Assembly (NCBI GenBank): GCA_040758475.1
Contig: JBFLVN010000013.1
Span: 1 to 26,805 of the forward strand
From: JBFLVN01 sp040758475
Lineage (GTDB): Bacteria > JAGRBM01
Direction: 5' to 3'
Length of the DNA: 26,805 bases
Shown here in pieces: positions 1-6,997 of this stretch. The translations under genes were made by a program, and so were the position numbers. The notes under the pieces were generated by a model, which worked only from the letters and a program-made list of their open reading frames with translations, was not told the DNA's origin and made no database searches. The stretch's first letter is position 1, and each line of letters opens with the position of its first letter.

Positions 1-228
1 GGCTGGATGGCCCGGACGACGGATTCGGTTTATTACCCGCTCATCGCCCATTGGTGGCTCGGGCTCGCGACGGACATTTTCTGCCTGCTCCGGGCACCGG
101 AGAAATCCGCGGCTCCCCAAGCGCCAAAACCCCGGCCGGCCATGGCCCTTCCCGTCGCCAAGCGGGTGCCGCCCTTTCGCGCGCAACCCAGGAAAAAGAA
201 GAAAGCGGTTTCCAAAGCCGCGAAGTGA
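1..228 (+). CDS. C-terminal part of an unrecognised protein (5' end outside window)
   Basis: The frame is open from the first base to a TGA at 226-228, so this is probably the tail of a gene that starts upstream. An internal ATG lies at position 7, but nothing shows it is the true start. The readable part opens with a hydrophobic, aromatic stretch (YYPLIAHWWLGLATDIF), which could be a membrane segment. It then becomes Pro/Ala-rich and ends in a strongly basic tail containing KKKKAVSKAAK. I recognise no family. It precedes the DUF2238 gene by 18 bp on the same strand, so the two may be co-transcribed. It could also be a chance open frame; the continuity to the edge and the close spacing are the only support. 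Confidence 0.45.
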   Translation, partial: GWMARTTDSVYYPLIAHWWLGLATDIFCLLRAPEKSAAPQAPKPRPAMALPVAKRVPPFRAQPRKKKKAVSKAAK

Positions 229-246
229 TTCGCGGGGATTCAAGCC

Positions 247-870
247 GTGCCCTCCAACCGCGAAGCCTGGGGACTCCTGCTTTTTACGGTGATCGCCCTC
301 GCCTGGTCCGGCATTTCGCCGGCCGAGCGGGACACGTGGGTAATGGAAGTCGCGCCGATTTTTATCGGCGCACCAATTCTCTTGGCGACGTACAAACGGT
401 TCCGCCCGACGCGGCTTCTTTGCTGGCTTCTGGCGCTTCACTCTCTCATTTTGATGGTGGGTGGACACTACACTTACGCGGGGGTGCCAGCCGGTTTCTG
501 GGTCCAGAAACTCTTCGGCTTTACCCGTAACCACTACGACCGCCTGGGCCACCTCGCCCAGGGATTCATTCCCGCCGTCCTGGCACGCGAGGTGTTGCTC
601 AAAACCTCGCCACTCCAGCGGGGCGGGTGGCTTTTCTTTCTCGCCACGTGCGTGTGCCTGGCTTTCAGCGCCCTCTACGAACTCATCGAGTGGTGGGCCG
701 CCCTCGCCTTGGGCCAAGGGGCCACCGCGTTCCTTGGAACCCAGGGGGACGAATGGGACAGCCAGTGGGACATGTTCCTGGCCCTGGTGGGTGCCCTTTC
801 GGCTCTTTTTTTCCTTTCCCGGCTTCATGACCGCCAATTGGAAACCCAGAAACAAAACACAGTTTGTTAA
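247..870 (+). CDS. DUF2238 (YjdF-type) inner membrane protein
   Basis: This 207-residue polytopic membrane protein has about five hydrophobic segments (roughly 8-22, 33-48, 56-72, 126-152 and 175-192). It carries the pattern I associate with DUF2238/YjdF: GGHYTY near 72-77, NHYDRLGHLAQGF at 95-107, ALYELIEW at 142-149 and GTQGDEWDSQWDM at 164-176. Conserved His, Glu and Asp residues at or near the membrane (H74, H96, H102, E145, E148, D168, D171, D175) would suit metal or proton chemistry, but the family function is not established. The start is GTG at 247, preceded by a GGGGA ribosome-site-like stretch at 234-238. The length matches the family. The gene ends at the edge of an AT-rich intergenic region that holds the TetR promoter. 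Confidence 0.85.
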   Translation: MPSNREAWGLLLFTVIALAWSGISPAERDTWVMEVAPIFIGAPILLATYKRFRPTRLLCWLLALHSLILMVGGHYTYAGVPAGFWVQKLFGFTRNHYDRLGHLAQGFIPAVLAREVLLKTSPLQRGGWLFFLATCVCLAFSALYELIEWWAALALGQGATAFLGTQGDEWDSQWDMFLALVGALSALFFLSRLHDRQLETQKQNTVC

Positions 871-955
871 AACACTGTTAGTAGATTCATTTAACTATCT
901 AATATTATTAAATAATTCGTCATATTCATTTTTCCTTGACATCAAAACACCGTTA
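854..955 (+). repeat. Three direct copies of AAAACACNGTT in an AT-rich intergenic region
   Basis: The 11-mer AAAACACNGTT occurs at 854-864 (N=A, at the end of the DUF2238 gene), 869-879 (N=T) and 944-954 (N=C). The last two also share a following A. The third copy lies between the -35 and -10 elements of the promoter upstream of the TetR gene. The surrounding 870-965 stretch is visibly AT-rich compared with the rest of the window. The copies may be binding half-sites for an unknown regulator, or may simply reflect low complexity. Confidence 0.4.
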
Positions 956-964
956 TCTTACATT
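936..964 (+). promoter_or_regulatory. Sigma-70-like promoter for the tetR-diiron gene pair
   Basis: A perfect -35 hexamer TTGACA (936-941) is followed by a 17-bp spacer and a TACATT -10 (959-964, four of six consensus bases). Transcription would begin about 972, inside the palindrome at 967-984, leaving a short leader before the ATG at 1018. Confidence 0.65.
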
Positions 965-966
965 CG

Positions 967-984
967 ACTGGCCAGCCGGTCAGT
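967..984 (+). promoter_or_regulatory. Imperfect palindrome, probable TetR-family operator
   Basis: ACTGGCCAGCCGGTCAGT is an imperfect inverted repeat with an ACTG...CAGT frame around a G/C core. This resembles operators bound by many TetR-family proteins. It sits directly downstream of the -10 and covers the predicted transcription start, the expected place for an autorepressor to act. Binding by the adjacent TetR protein is inferred from position. Confidence 0.55.
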
Positions 985-1017
985 TTTTGCTGACCCAAGA
1001 GATCTGGCACCCCACGG

Positions 1018-1677
1018 ATGGCTGAGAAGGTAACCCCCCTACCCCTCAAGGCCTTGGAGCCACCGAGCCCCTTTCCCGAGGCCAATCTCTCCAATCCCAC
1101 TGTCGTCCGGATTCTCTTCGCCGCCGCCGAGTGCTTCGCCAAGGGCGGCTATCAGGGAACGACCACGAAGGAGATCGCCGCGGCGGCGGGGGTTTCCAAA
1201 AGCCTCCTTCACTATCACTTCCAGAGCAAGGAACACATCCTTCTCGAACTCGAAGCCATGATCTTCCGGACCGTCGTGAGCCGGGTGCAGAGCTTTTCCA
1301 TGCGTGGCACTCCCGGAATCGAACAGGCCCTCTCGGCGCTCGACGACACCTGGAACTTGGCCAAATCCGTCCGCAAGTACATCCCTCTCGTCATCGATTT
1401 CTGGAAGCTCTCCGAGAGCCAGCCCTTCTTCCGCTCCCACCAGGAATCGGTAGCCGCGCAGGTCTTCCAGTTCCTGACCGATGTCATCGCCTTGCTCCTG
1501 GGGCCCGATGTAAAAAAACTGACGATGCCGCCGGAGCGGGTCGCCGAACTGCTTCTCTCCACGATCCCCGGCTTCGTCATCCGTCTCTACATCGACCCGG
1601 AAGGGGTCGACCGGGCCTTCGAGGACTACAAGAACCTTCTTCGCAAGCTGGTAGATGCGCCGCCCCCGGCGGCGTGA
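1018..1677 (+). CDS. TetR/AcrR-family transcriptional regulator
   Basis: This 219-residue repressor has a TetR-type helix-turn-helix at about 49-72 (TTTKEIAAAAGVSKSLLHYHF), followed by a divergent ligand-binding and dimerisation domain rich in hydrophobic helices (75-210). TetR proteins dissociate from DNA when a small ligand binds the C-terminal domain. The ligand here cannot be read, though the partner gene suggests a lipid-like or aromatic substrate. An N-terminal extension of about 25 residues, rich in Pro, precedes the HTH. The ATG at 1018 lacks a convincing ribosome site but is the first start after the promoter and operator at 936-984. The diiron gene begins 35 bp downstream on the same strand, so the regulator probably controls its own operon. 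Confidence 0.9.
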   Translation: MAEKVTPLPLKALEPPSPFPEANLSNPTVVRILFAAAECFAKGGYQGTTTKEIAAAAGVSKSLLHYHFQSKEHILLELEAMIFRTVVSRVQSFSMRGTPGIEQALSALDDTWNLAKSVRKYIPLVIDFWKLSESQPFFRSHQESVAAQVFQFLTDVIALLLGPDVKKLTMPPERVAELLLSTIPGFVIRLYIDPEGVDRAFEDYKNLLRKLVDAPPPAA

Positions 1678-1712
1678 GTTTGGAAGCAACAGCATCAGGA
1701 GGAGTTCCCCCC

Positions 1713-2963
1713 ATGTCCGAACAAACCTTCACCCAGCGTCTCCTGGATCAAGTCGTCCTTCAGGGCGGCAGCGCCGTCGGATCGGCTTACAAGGCGAGCG
1801 AAGGGCTCCTTCGCAAGCGCCTGGATGCCACCCTGGCCAATCACTACGACGACCGGACCGGGACGTTCATCGGCGGGGAGATGGAGCTCCTCACCCAGCG
1901 CAACTACGAAAAAGCGCTCGCCCACCTCTGGAAGGCCGAAGCCGTGGCGCCCTACCTGGGCATCCATGATTCTTCCAAGGCTGACAAGACGGCCCTGGCC
2001 GATGGGGTCACCGTGGGCACGGTGGAGGGGGAGCGGAACTTCCCCCGGGACGTTCACGACATGGTGAGCCTCGCCACCTCCGAACAGGTCCGCAAGGAAT
2101 TCGAAGAAGGCTACACCCCGGCCCAGCGGAACGCCGTCATCGAGATCATGTCCCTCATCTGCCACGGCGAAGCCTATGCCCTCTACACCTCGGCCAGCCT
2201 CCTTCCCATCGTGAAGGGAACCGGCGCCAAGCTCGGCATGGCCATGCAGGTCATGGAAGAGGCCAAGCACTTCTACACCCTGCGGGCCATGCTCAACACG
2301 CTCGACCACCTACGCCCGCTTCCCACTTCGGCGCGGTGGCTCTACGAGAGCGTCGCGAGGAAGAAGTACTATCACAAGCTCTTCGGCATGAACGTGATCC
2401 TGGAGAGCTTCGCGACCTCCCTCTTCTCCCACTTCGAGGATTACCCGGGCCTGCGGCACATCCTCCGGGCCTTCCACATGGATGAATCGCGCCACTGCGC
2501 GTTCCCCCAGACCTACGCCGCCCTCGGCAACATTCCCGAACACGTCTCCAACGGTGCCGATTACCAGCGGGCCCGCGGCCTCATGCTCGCCCCCGCCGTC
2601 GCGGTGCTCTTCGATTACAAGCCCCATTTCGAAGCCCTGGGCCTGGACGTCTTCGAGTTCTTCGGGAAATTCATCGCCAAGGTGACGCGCCTTGCCGACC
2701 GTTCGGGGTTCCCCCTCCCCCAGAAGCGGGAAGACGTCCTCTTCGGCGTGAACGCCCTCTTCAACAACTACGTCCGGCTCTTCGAGCCCGAAAACTACAA
2801 GGGCTTCCAGGACTACACCCTCCTCAAGGAAGGCGAGATCAGCGAGGACATGGCCGCCCGGGAACGGGACGTGTTCGGCTCGGATGTCTTCGGCGGCATC
2901 CAGCACCTCCTGGCCCGCATGCGGGTCAAGAAGCGCGAGGAGCGCGTCGCGGCGGCGAATTAA
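1713..2963 (+). CDS. Ferritin-like diiron-carboxylate protein, putative oxygenase/oxidase
   Basis: This 416-residue protein carries a complete set of six diiron ligands in the R2/ferritin-like spacing: E153 (HGEAY), E183 and H186 (EEAKH), E231 (LESF), E258 and H261 (DESRH). The glutamates of each pair are 30 and 27 residues apart, typical of a four-helix bundle holding a carboxylate-bridged diiron site. Families with this layout include ribonucleotide-reductase R2-like oxidases and AurF-like N-oxygenases; the sequence alone does not choose between them. The C-terminal part after about 290 is helical and ends in a basic tail. The frame is open far upstream, but ATG 1713 has an AGGAGG at 1697-1702 and follows the tetR stop by 35 bp. 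TetR control is inferred from this pairing. The substrate is unknown. Confidence 0.75.
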   Translation: MSEQTFTQRLLDQVVLQGGSAVGSAYKASEGLLRKRLDATLANHYDDRTGTFIGGEMELLTQRNYEKALAHLWKAEAVAPYLGIHDSSKADKTALADGVTVGTVEGERNFPRDVHDMVSLATSEQVRKEFEEGYTPAQRNAVIEIMSLICHGEAYALYTSASLLPIVKGTGAKLGMAMQVMEEAKHFYTLRAMLNTLDHLRPLPTSARWLYESVARKKYYHKLFGMNVILESFATSLFSHFEDYPGLRHILRAFHMDESRHCAFPQTYAALGNIPEHVSNGADYQRARGLMLAPAVAVLFDYKPHFEALGLDVFEFFGKFIAKVTRLADRSGFPLPQKREDVLFGVNALFNNYVRLFEPENYKGFQDYTLLKEGEISEDMAARERDVFGSDVFGGIQHLLARMRVKKREERVAAAN

Positions 2964-2987
2964 TAGGAGCATTCAGCCCTTTCTCTG

Positions 2988-3098
2988 ATGCCCCTCTCCC
3001 CCTGGGAGAGGGTGGCCGAAGGCCGGGAGAGGGCGGTGTCCGAGCGATCGGCCCTCTCCCGCCGCTACGCGGCACCCTCCCCCAAAGGGGGAGGGGCA
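2988..3098 (+). repeat. REPIN-like palindromic dispersed repeat, copy 1
   Basis: This 111-bp element is built from nested hairpins. The left arm has CCCTCTCCC facing GGGAGAGGG across a 3-nt loop, then a small GGCC-GAA-GGCC hairpin. The right arm has CCCTCCCCC facing GGGGGAGGG across AAA. The ends form terminal inverted repeats TGCCCCTC/GAGGGGCA. Its reverse complement matches 7925-8017 nearly base for base, except for an extra 18 bp in the centre here. It fills the gap between two convergent genes. The short open frame across it is a product of the repeat, not a gene. Confidence 0.85.
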
Positions 3099-3123
3099 AT
3101 TTCGATCAGCGGAAGAATGGCCC

Positions 3124-4263
3124 TTACCCCCTCACCTCCATCCGTCCGGCTTCTTTGCGCTCCTCCCGTTCGAGGCGCCGGCGCTCGGCGCGGTTCATTT
3201 TTACGGGCTCCTCGGGGGTGTTTGGGGGAAGGTGGCCAAGAAGGCCATCGTTTTTTTGCGGCTCTCTCGGGAGAATCCAGTGCCAATTCCAGACGTCCCG
3301 GGTGCTTTGAACGCCTAGGGATTTCTTCGCCCGCAGCAAGGTTTTCTTGCTAATCCCTTCCAAGGCCGCCCCTTCCTGGACTTGCTTGACCGTCACTTCC
3401 CTTCCATCGGCCAACGTTCTTATTAAGAACTCCCGGGCCTTGTGGAGGGCGGAGGGATGATCGGGGGTCTCCTCCTTGGGCGGGTAAAGCAGCTCTTCGG
3501 CCGAGAGTTCTCTCGCCTCCCCCCACTCGATCCCGCTTTCTTCCCGGGCCTCGAAGCCCCGGCTCTCCGCCCGGCGTCCGTAGACGTTGCGGGCGTGGGC
3601 GAGAATGCGTTTTTGAGGATCTTCCGGGTCCACCGCGGCGAGGAGCACCGAGGCCGCCTGGAAGCGGGCATCGTCCGGCCGGGGGCGCACGGGCCTGCCT
3701 CCCGGCGTCCGCTTGAGGTGCCGCACGAGCAGGATCGTGCACTGGTAGACGGAGGCCACAAAATCCAGGTCCCGAAGGGACCAGCGGGGGTTTTTCTCCG
3801 GATAGAGGTCGATGGGGTCGATCACCAGCAAGTCCGGCCTCTCCTTGGCCATCATCTGGGAGAGGGCCTCCAGGTCCAGGGTTTTCTCCCCCTTCTCCCC
3901 TATCCACGTGACGCTGCTTTCGTGGATGAAGGAAACCTGGGAGAGGTCGGCCCCGCACTTCTCCAGCCGGGGCCCCAGGACGCTCTGCTCGCAATCCCGG
4001 GGAGCCAAATAAAAGACCTTGCCCGTATTCTCCCGCGACTCCCCCTCAAAAGTCTTCGTGTAACGGCCACGGCTCACGCGGGCGGCCAGGTCCAGGCAGA
4101 GCCAGGTCTTCCCCGTGTCCGGGTCCCCTTCCAGGAGGACGAGCCGCCCCCGGGGCAGCGGCGGGAAATGGGGGTGCCCGAGGTATTCGGGCTTTTTGAG
4201 CGAAAGCTCGGAAAAAGGGGTGGGGGCCGCCTCGTAGTCGGGCGGCACGGCGGTGCGTTCCAT
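3124..4263 (-). CDS. RecA-like AAA_25 (RepA-type) ATPase of mobile-element origin
   Basis: This 379-residue P-loop ATPase has Walker A GDPDTGKT at 46-53, Walker B LLVIDP at 145-150 and a following ILLVRHLKR strand (177-185), the layout of RepA/DnaB-like hexameric ATPases encoded by phages, plasmids and integrative elements. Residues 270-330 form a winged-helix-like segment (AREFLIRTL to WNWHWILP), and the C-terminus carries a basic MNRAERRRLERE motif at 356-367. In mobile elements such proteins act in replication beside a primase. Here no primase, integrase or phage gene is in view, so it looks like an orphan or a remnant of an element. The start is ATG 4263, supported by AAGGAG eight bases upstream; the frame stays open to 4383 but without better start signals. 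It is transcribed toward the diiron gene. Confidence 0.7.
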   Translation of the reverse strand: MERTAVPPDYEAAPTPFSELSLKKPEYLGHPHFPPLPRGRLVLLEGDPDTGKTWLCLDLAARVSRGRYTKTFEGESRENTGKVFYLAPRDCEQSVLGPRLEKCGADLSQVSFIHESSVTWIGEKGEKTLDLEALSQMMAKERPDLLVIDPIDLYPEKNPRWSLRDLDFVASVYQCTILLVRHLKRTPGGRPVRPRPDDARFQAASVLLAAVDPEDPQKRILAHARNVYGRRAESRGFEAREESGIEWGEARELSAEELLYPPKEETPDHPSALHKAREFLIRTLADGREVTVKQVQEGAALEGISKKTLLRAKKSLGVQSTRDVWNWHWILPREPQKNDGLLGHLPPNTPEEPVKMNRAERRRLEREERKEAGRMEVRG

Positions 4264-4360
4264 GGGATTTCTCCTTGGATGGTTGAAAGGGCCAGGAAGG
4301 ACCGGGGGTGAACGGGGTGAAGAAAGACGGAAGTGAACGAGGGAAAACGGAAACAACGCC

Positions 4361-4389
4361 AGTATAGAGTACCGGCGGAACAATCACAA
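4361..4389 (-). promoter_or_regulatory. Promoter for the RepA-like ATPase gene
   Basis: Read on the minus strand, TTGTGA (4389-4384) and TATACT (4366-4361) are separated by exactly 17 bp, matching four and five consensus bases. Transcription would start near 4354 and give a leader of about 90 nt. That leader includes two tandem TTCACCCC motifs (4321-4305) before the ATG at 4263. Confidence 0.55.
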
Positions 4390-4476
4390 ATTAAAACGGT
4401 TTAACGGAAAGTCCGCCGGTCGGGGGGGAGTAAAGCCCATTCACCTTCCCGTTCGCTCCTTTCGCTCGACGGGGGG

Positions 4477-4482
4477 TATAAT
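4477..4482 (+). promoter_or_regulatory. -10 element upstream of the 4509 gene
   Basis: A perfect TATAAT lies 32 bp before the start codon, just ahead of the GAGGAGGAG ribosome site at 4495-4503. No good -35 is visible at the right distance, although TTCGCTC is repeated at 4452-4458 and 4461-4467. Confidence 0.4.
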
Positions 4483-4508
4483 TTCCCTTCTCCCGAGGAG
4501 GAGCCGCC

Positions 4509-5231
4509 ATGAACCACTGGGAAGACCGCCCCGAACCCAAATGGAAGGAATTCCGCTTCAACCAACCCTACGCAAAGGGGCTGAAAAGATTGAAGGAAGA
4601 AGTTCTTGGAAAAACCAACTTCGATCCCGCGACCCTCTGGCAGTGGGGGACCATGCAGGCCATGGCCCTCATCGAAATCCTCAAAGACTGCGAAGCCACT
4701 TTTGGAGAGGAAGGCCAGAAGCTTGTAGGCCGCGCCCTGCGCCGCACGGGCCTCGACATCGGCCGCCAAATCCTCAATGGCGCTGCCATTCCCGAGGGGA
4801 TCACGGGCGCCGAGTTCCTCTCCTTCTACGCCACCGTCATCAACCGGATCGCCTACGCCTCCCTGGAAGCCCCCCGGATCGACGGGAAGGAACAAGCCTC
4901 CTTCGACATCCTCTGGTGCCCCCACCAGGACCACTACGGGGCCTTCGATTGCCGGGTGCAGCGTTACTTCGTGCAGGGGATGATCGACGCCGCCAAGGAG
5001 TTCGCCGCCGGGATGGAAGGCGGCCCGGACGTCCCCAAAGGCTTCGAAGTGCGTTTCGATAGCACGATCCCCGCTGGGGCGCCCACGTGCCACTTCACCA
5101 TCTGGCAAGCGAGCGACGCGGAACGGGCCCAGTGGGAGAAATACACGCGCGTCCTGGAACGGCGGGCCATGGAAGAATCGAAGAAGAAAAACAGGGAACC
5201 GGAAAAACCGGAGACCAAGCCGAAACCCTAG
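4509..5231 (+). CDS. Protein resembling L-2-amino-thiazoline-4-carboxylate hydrolase family
   Basis: This is a 240-residue soluble protein. Its core resembles the ATC-hydrolase fold (named for an enzyme of bacterial L-cysteine synthesis from a thiazoline, although most family members are uncharacterised). A helical N-terminal half (25-125) is followed by FDILWCPHQ at 132-140 with C137, a second Cys at C148, and a final RFDSTIPAGAPTCHF segment (182-196) with T186, G190 and C194. The last 30 residues are charged and low complexity, rich in Lys, Glu and Pro. The ATG has a strong GAGGAGGAG site five bases upstream. A clearer member of the same family lies at 9388-10080. The stop codon overlaps that of the convergent SGNH gene on the palindrome CTAG. 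The family call is moderate and the substrate unknown. Confidence 0.55.
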   Translation: MNHWEDRPEPKWKEFRFNQPYAKGLKRLKEEVLGKTNFDPATLWQWGTMQAMALIEILKDCEATFGEEGQKLVGRALRRTGLDIGRQILNGAAIPEGITGAEFLSFYATVINRIAYASLEAPRIDGKEQASFDILWCPHQDHYGAFDCRVQRYFVQGMIDAAKEFAAGMEGGPDVPKGFEVRFDSTIPAGAPTCHFTIWQASDAERAQWEKYTRVLERRAMEESKKKNREPEKPETKPKP

Positions 5232-6274
5232 AAGCCGTTTTGAAACACGGCAGCCTCTAGTTCCCTGGCCACCCGTTCGTGGCCCTTCGCGCTGAAATGG
5301 AAATCGATGGGGAGGTAATACGTGCGAATGGATTCTTCCGGCCCTATATCCGTCAAGGCTGGAGTCAGGTCCACGAACTTCACGCCTTCGTGCGCGGCCG
5401 CCCATTCGCGCCAAAAGCGGATGTACTTCGAATCGTAATCCCGCTCGTAGATCTGCTGGGGATAGGGATAAACCAGAACGGTGAGCGGAATCTTGGCATC
5501 CGACAGGATTTGCGAGAGCTTTTCCATGTCCGCTGCGCAGATCGAAAGCCCTTTCTCCCCCCATTCCCGGTAGAGGCCCTCATCGGAAATCCAGGCGCTC
5601 AGCAGCAAACCGCCCTTGTAGACCGGTTCCTGCATCGCCTGGATGCGCTCAAAAGGCGCGAAAGCGAAGCACGAATAGCGGAAAAAATGGCAGACCCATG
5701 CCCGGACCTGGACGTAAACCACCGCCATTTTCCCGCCGAAAGTTTTTGCGCCGTATTCGAACTGATCGCCGGGGAGTCCCGCCGCTTCGAAGACGTCCGA
5801 AGTATCCAGGAAAACAAGGGCTTCATCGAATTTCACCCCTTCCTGGAGGAGCTTTTGAACTTTTCTCACGTAGACGGACGGCAGCGATCCGGCGGTCCCC
5901 GCATTCAAGACCTCGGCCTTCGGCGAAAGCCGCGAGGATAAAATCCCGGCGAAGGTTTCTTCCCACGGAAGGGCGATCCCCTCCGTAAACGAATCTCCGA
6001 AGAGAAGAATGCGCGGCTTGGATGTTGAGAGCGGCACTTGGCGGGGTTCCCCGTCGCGCATCCCCAGGGAATTGCTGATCAGATCGAAAATCCGGAAACC
6101 CATCCGGATCTTCATCCGGCAGGAGGGAATGAGGGCGTGATTCGGGAAAGTCAGGGGATCTTTATTGAGAACGTAACAACGGGGTTCAAAGTAAGAGAGA
6201 TGGATGCCGGCGGCCGCGTCGGCCACCAGAAAAAGGGCAAGCGCCCACAAGAGGTATTTCAACTTGTTCCGCAT
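5228..6274 (-). CDS. Membrane-anchored or secreted SGNH/GDSL hydrolase
   Basis: This 348-residue protein starts with a basic patch and a hydrophobic segment (residues 5-24), a signal peptide or single anchor, so the rest is probably periplasmic. The SGNH blocks are visible: FGDSFTEG at 92-99 with nucleophile S95, NAGTAG at 124-129 with block II Gly, and the catalytic Asp-His pair in IDFHFSAKGH at 323-332 (D324, H326). Block III is degenerate (LDTSD near 156-160). Such enzymes remove or move acyl groups on polysaccharides or lipids; AlgX/AlgJ-type acetyltransferases share this fold. The frame opens with a TTG at 6295, but ATG 6274 directly precedes the signal sequence and is preferred; neither has a clear ribosome site. 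No polysaccharide genes are adjacent. Confidence 0.75.
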   Translation of the reverse strand: MRNKLKYLLWALALFLVADAAAGIHLSYFEPRCYVLNKDPLTFPNHALIPSCRMKIRMGFRIFDLISNSLGMRDGEPRQVPLSTSKPRILLFGDSFTEGIALPWEETFAGILSSRLSPKAEVLNAGTAGSLPSVYVRKVQKLLQEGVKFDEALVFLDTSDVFEAAGLPGDQFEYGAKTFGGKMAVVYVQVRAWVCHFFRYSCFAFAPFERIQAMQEPVYKGGLLLSAWISDEGLYREWGEKGLSICAADMEKLSQILSDAKIPLTVLVYPYPQQIYERDYDSKYIRFWREWAAAHEGVKFVDLTPALTDIGPEESIRTYYLPIDFHFSAKGHERVARELEAAVFQNGF

Positions 6275-6365
6275 TTTCGAGGGATCGCGCTGCAAGGGCG
6301 CATCTTGCCCGCCCGGCCCGGTGGTTTCCAGTTCACTTCTTCTTTCCCTCCGGCGGTTCCCATCC

Positions 6366-6371
6366 TATAAA
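6366..6371 (+). promoter_or_regulatory. -10-like element upstream of the 6399-7908 gene cluster
   Basis: TATAAA matches five of six -10 bases and lies 12 bp before the GGGAGGGG ribosome site at 6383-6390. No clear -35 is seen. The arrangement (A/T-rich hexamer, very short leader, strong ribosome site) repeats what is found before the 4509 gene. Confidence 0.35.
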
Positions 6372-6398
6372 CCCGGGGCCCTGGGAGGGGCGTTCCCG

Positions 6399-6638
6399 GT
6401 GCCCATCGTCGGCATGAAAGAAATGCAGCGGATCTTCCGGCTCATCGACGAGATGGGGATTCACCGGGAAAAGATCGAAGTGCCTCTCTCGCCCGAGGGG
6501 GATGGGTCCGTGCGGATGCTCCCTTCGGGCAAAGCGGAGATCGTCCTTCCTGAAAACAAGCCTTTGGAAGAATGGATTCCCCATTTGAAGGCCGAGCTCG
6601 ACAAGCTTCCCATCCCCCGGGAGAAAGTGGATTACTAA
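6399..6638 (+). CDS. Small conserved-looking hypothetical protein
   Basis: This is a 79-residue soluble protein I do not recognise. It has a helical N-terminus (MKEMQRIFRLIDEMGIHREKIEV), a central strand-like part containing GSVRMLPSGKAEIVLPENKP, and a helical C-terminus (LEEWIPHLKAELDKLPIP). GTG 6399 is chosen because GGGAGGGG lies eight bases upstream; ATG 6414 is an alternative that would shorten it by five residues. It ends two bases before the GTG of the ArsC-like gene, so the two are probably translationally linked. The spacing and amino-acid make-up support a real gene. No function can be assigned. Confidence 0.6.
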   Translation: MPIVGMKEMQRIFRLIDEMGIHREKIEVPLSPEGDGSVRMLPSGKAEIVLPENKPLEEWIPHLKAELDKLPIPREKVDY

Positions 6639-6640
6639 CC

Positions 6641-6997
6641 GTGGCCGCGAAAATCCGGATTTATCACAACCCCAAGTGCTCGACTTCCCGGAAGGTGCTC
6701 GATGCGATCCGCAAGGCGGGGCACGAGCCGGAAGTAGTCGAATACTTGAAGGCGCCCCCCTCCCCCACCGAACTCAAGGAAGTTCTCGCGATGATGAAGG
6801 CTGAGCCGGCCGCCATCCTGAGGCGCAAGGAAGGGCTCTACAAGGAACTCGGGCTCGACCAGAAACTCCCGCCCGAAGGAAAGCTCCTGGCCCTCCTGCA
6901 CGAAAATCCCGTCCTCATCGAGCGGCCCATCGTCGTGAAAGGGAAGAAAGCCATCGTCGCCCGCCCGCCGGAAAGGGTGGAGGAACTCCTCAAATGA
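6641..6997 (+). CDS. arsC: ArsC-family (glutaredoxin-dependent type) reductase
   Basis: This 118-residue thioredoxin-fold protein begins IRIYHNPKCSTSRKVL, the ArsC/YfgD active-site loop, with catalytic C13 preceded by HNP. The C-terminal ERPIVVKGKKAIVARPPERVEELL contains the family's cis-Pro/Arg region and the usual ending helix. True ArsC enzymes reduce arsenate to arsenite with glutaredoxin, but YfgD-type relatives share these features, and no arsenite pump or ArsR is nearby. Arsenic resistance is therefore not established. The start is GTG 6641, two bases after the preceding gene and with GGGAGAAAG upstream. The stop overlaps the next start in an ATGA, indicating coupling to the hydrolase gene. 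The length is typical for the family. Confidence 0.8.
   Translation: MAAKIRIYHNPKCSTSRKVLDAIRKAGHEPEVVEYLKAPPSPTELKEVLAMMKAEPAAILRRKEGLYKELGLDQKLPPEGKLLALLHENPVLIERPIVVKGKKAIVARPPERVEELLK

Noticed and set aside
851..868. AACAAA...TTTGTT inverted repeat at the end of the DUF2238 gene as a terminator
   Set aside because: The stem is only 6 bp, A/T-rich, and no T run follows, so a rho-independent terminator is not supported.
1131..1712. Extension of the diiron frame upstream of 1713
   Set aside because: It overlaps tetR in another frame, gives a Pro/Arg-rich nonsense sequence, and ATG 1713 has a proper AGGAGG site.
2988..3353. Small plus-strand frame starting in the repeat
   Set aside because: Its first part is a translation of the palindromic repeat and the rest is antisense to the ATPase gene, so it is not a gene.
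3442..4311. A 289-residue plus-strand open frame
   Set aside because: It is antisense to the RepA-like ATPase, which has intact Walker motifs, promoter and ribosome site.
6641..6997. Arsenic-resistance operon
   Set aside because: Only the ArsC-like protein is present, with no ArsR, ArsB/Acr3 or ArsA near it. The family also includes proteins not linked to arsenic.
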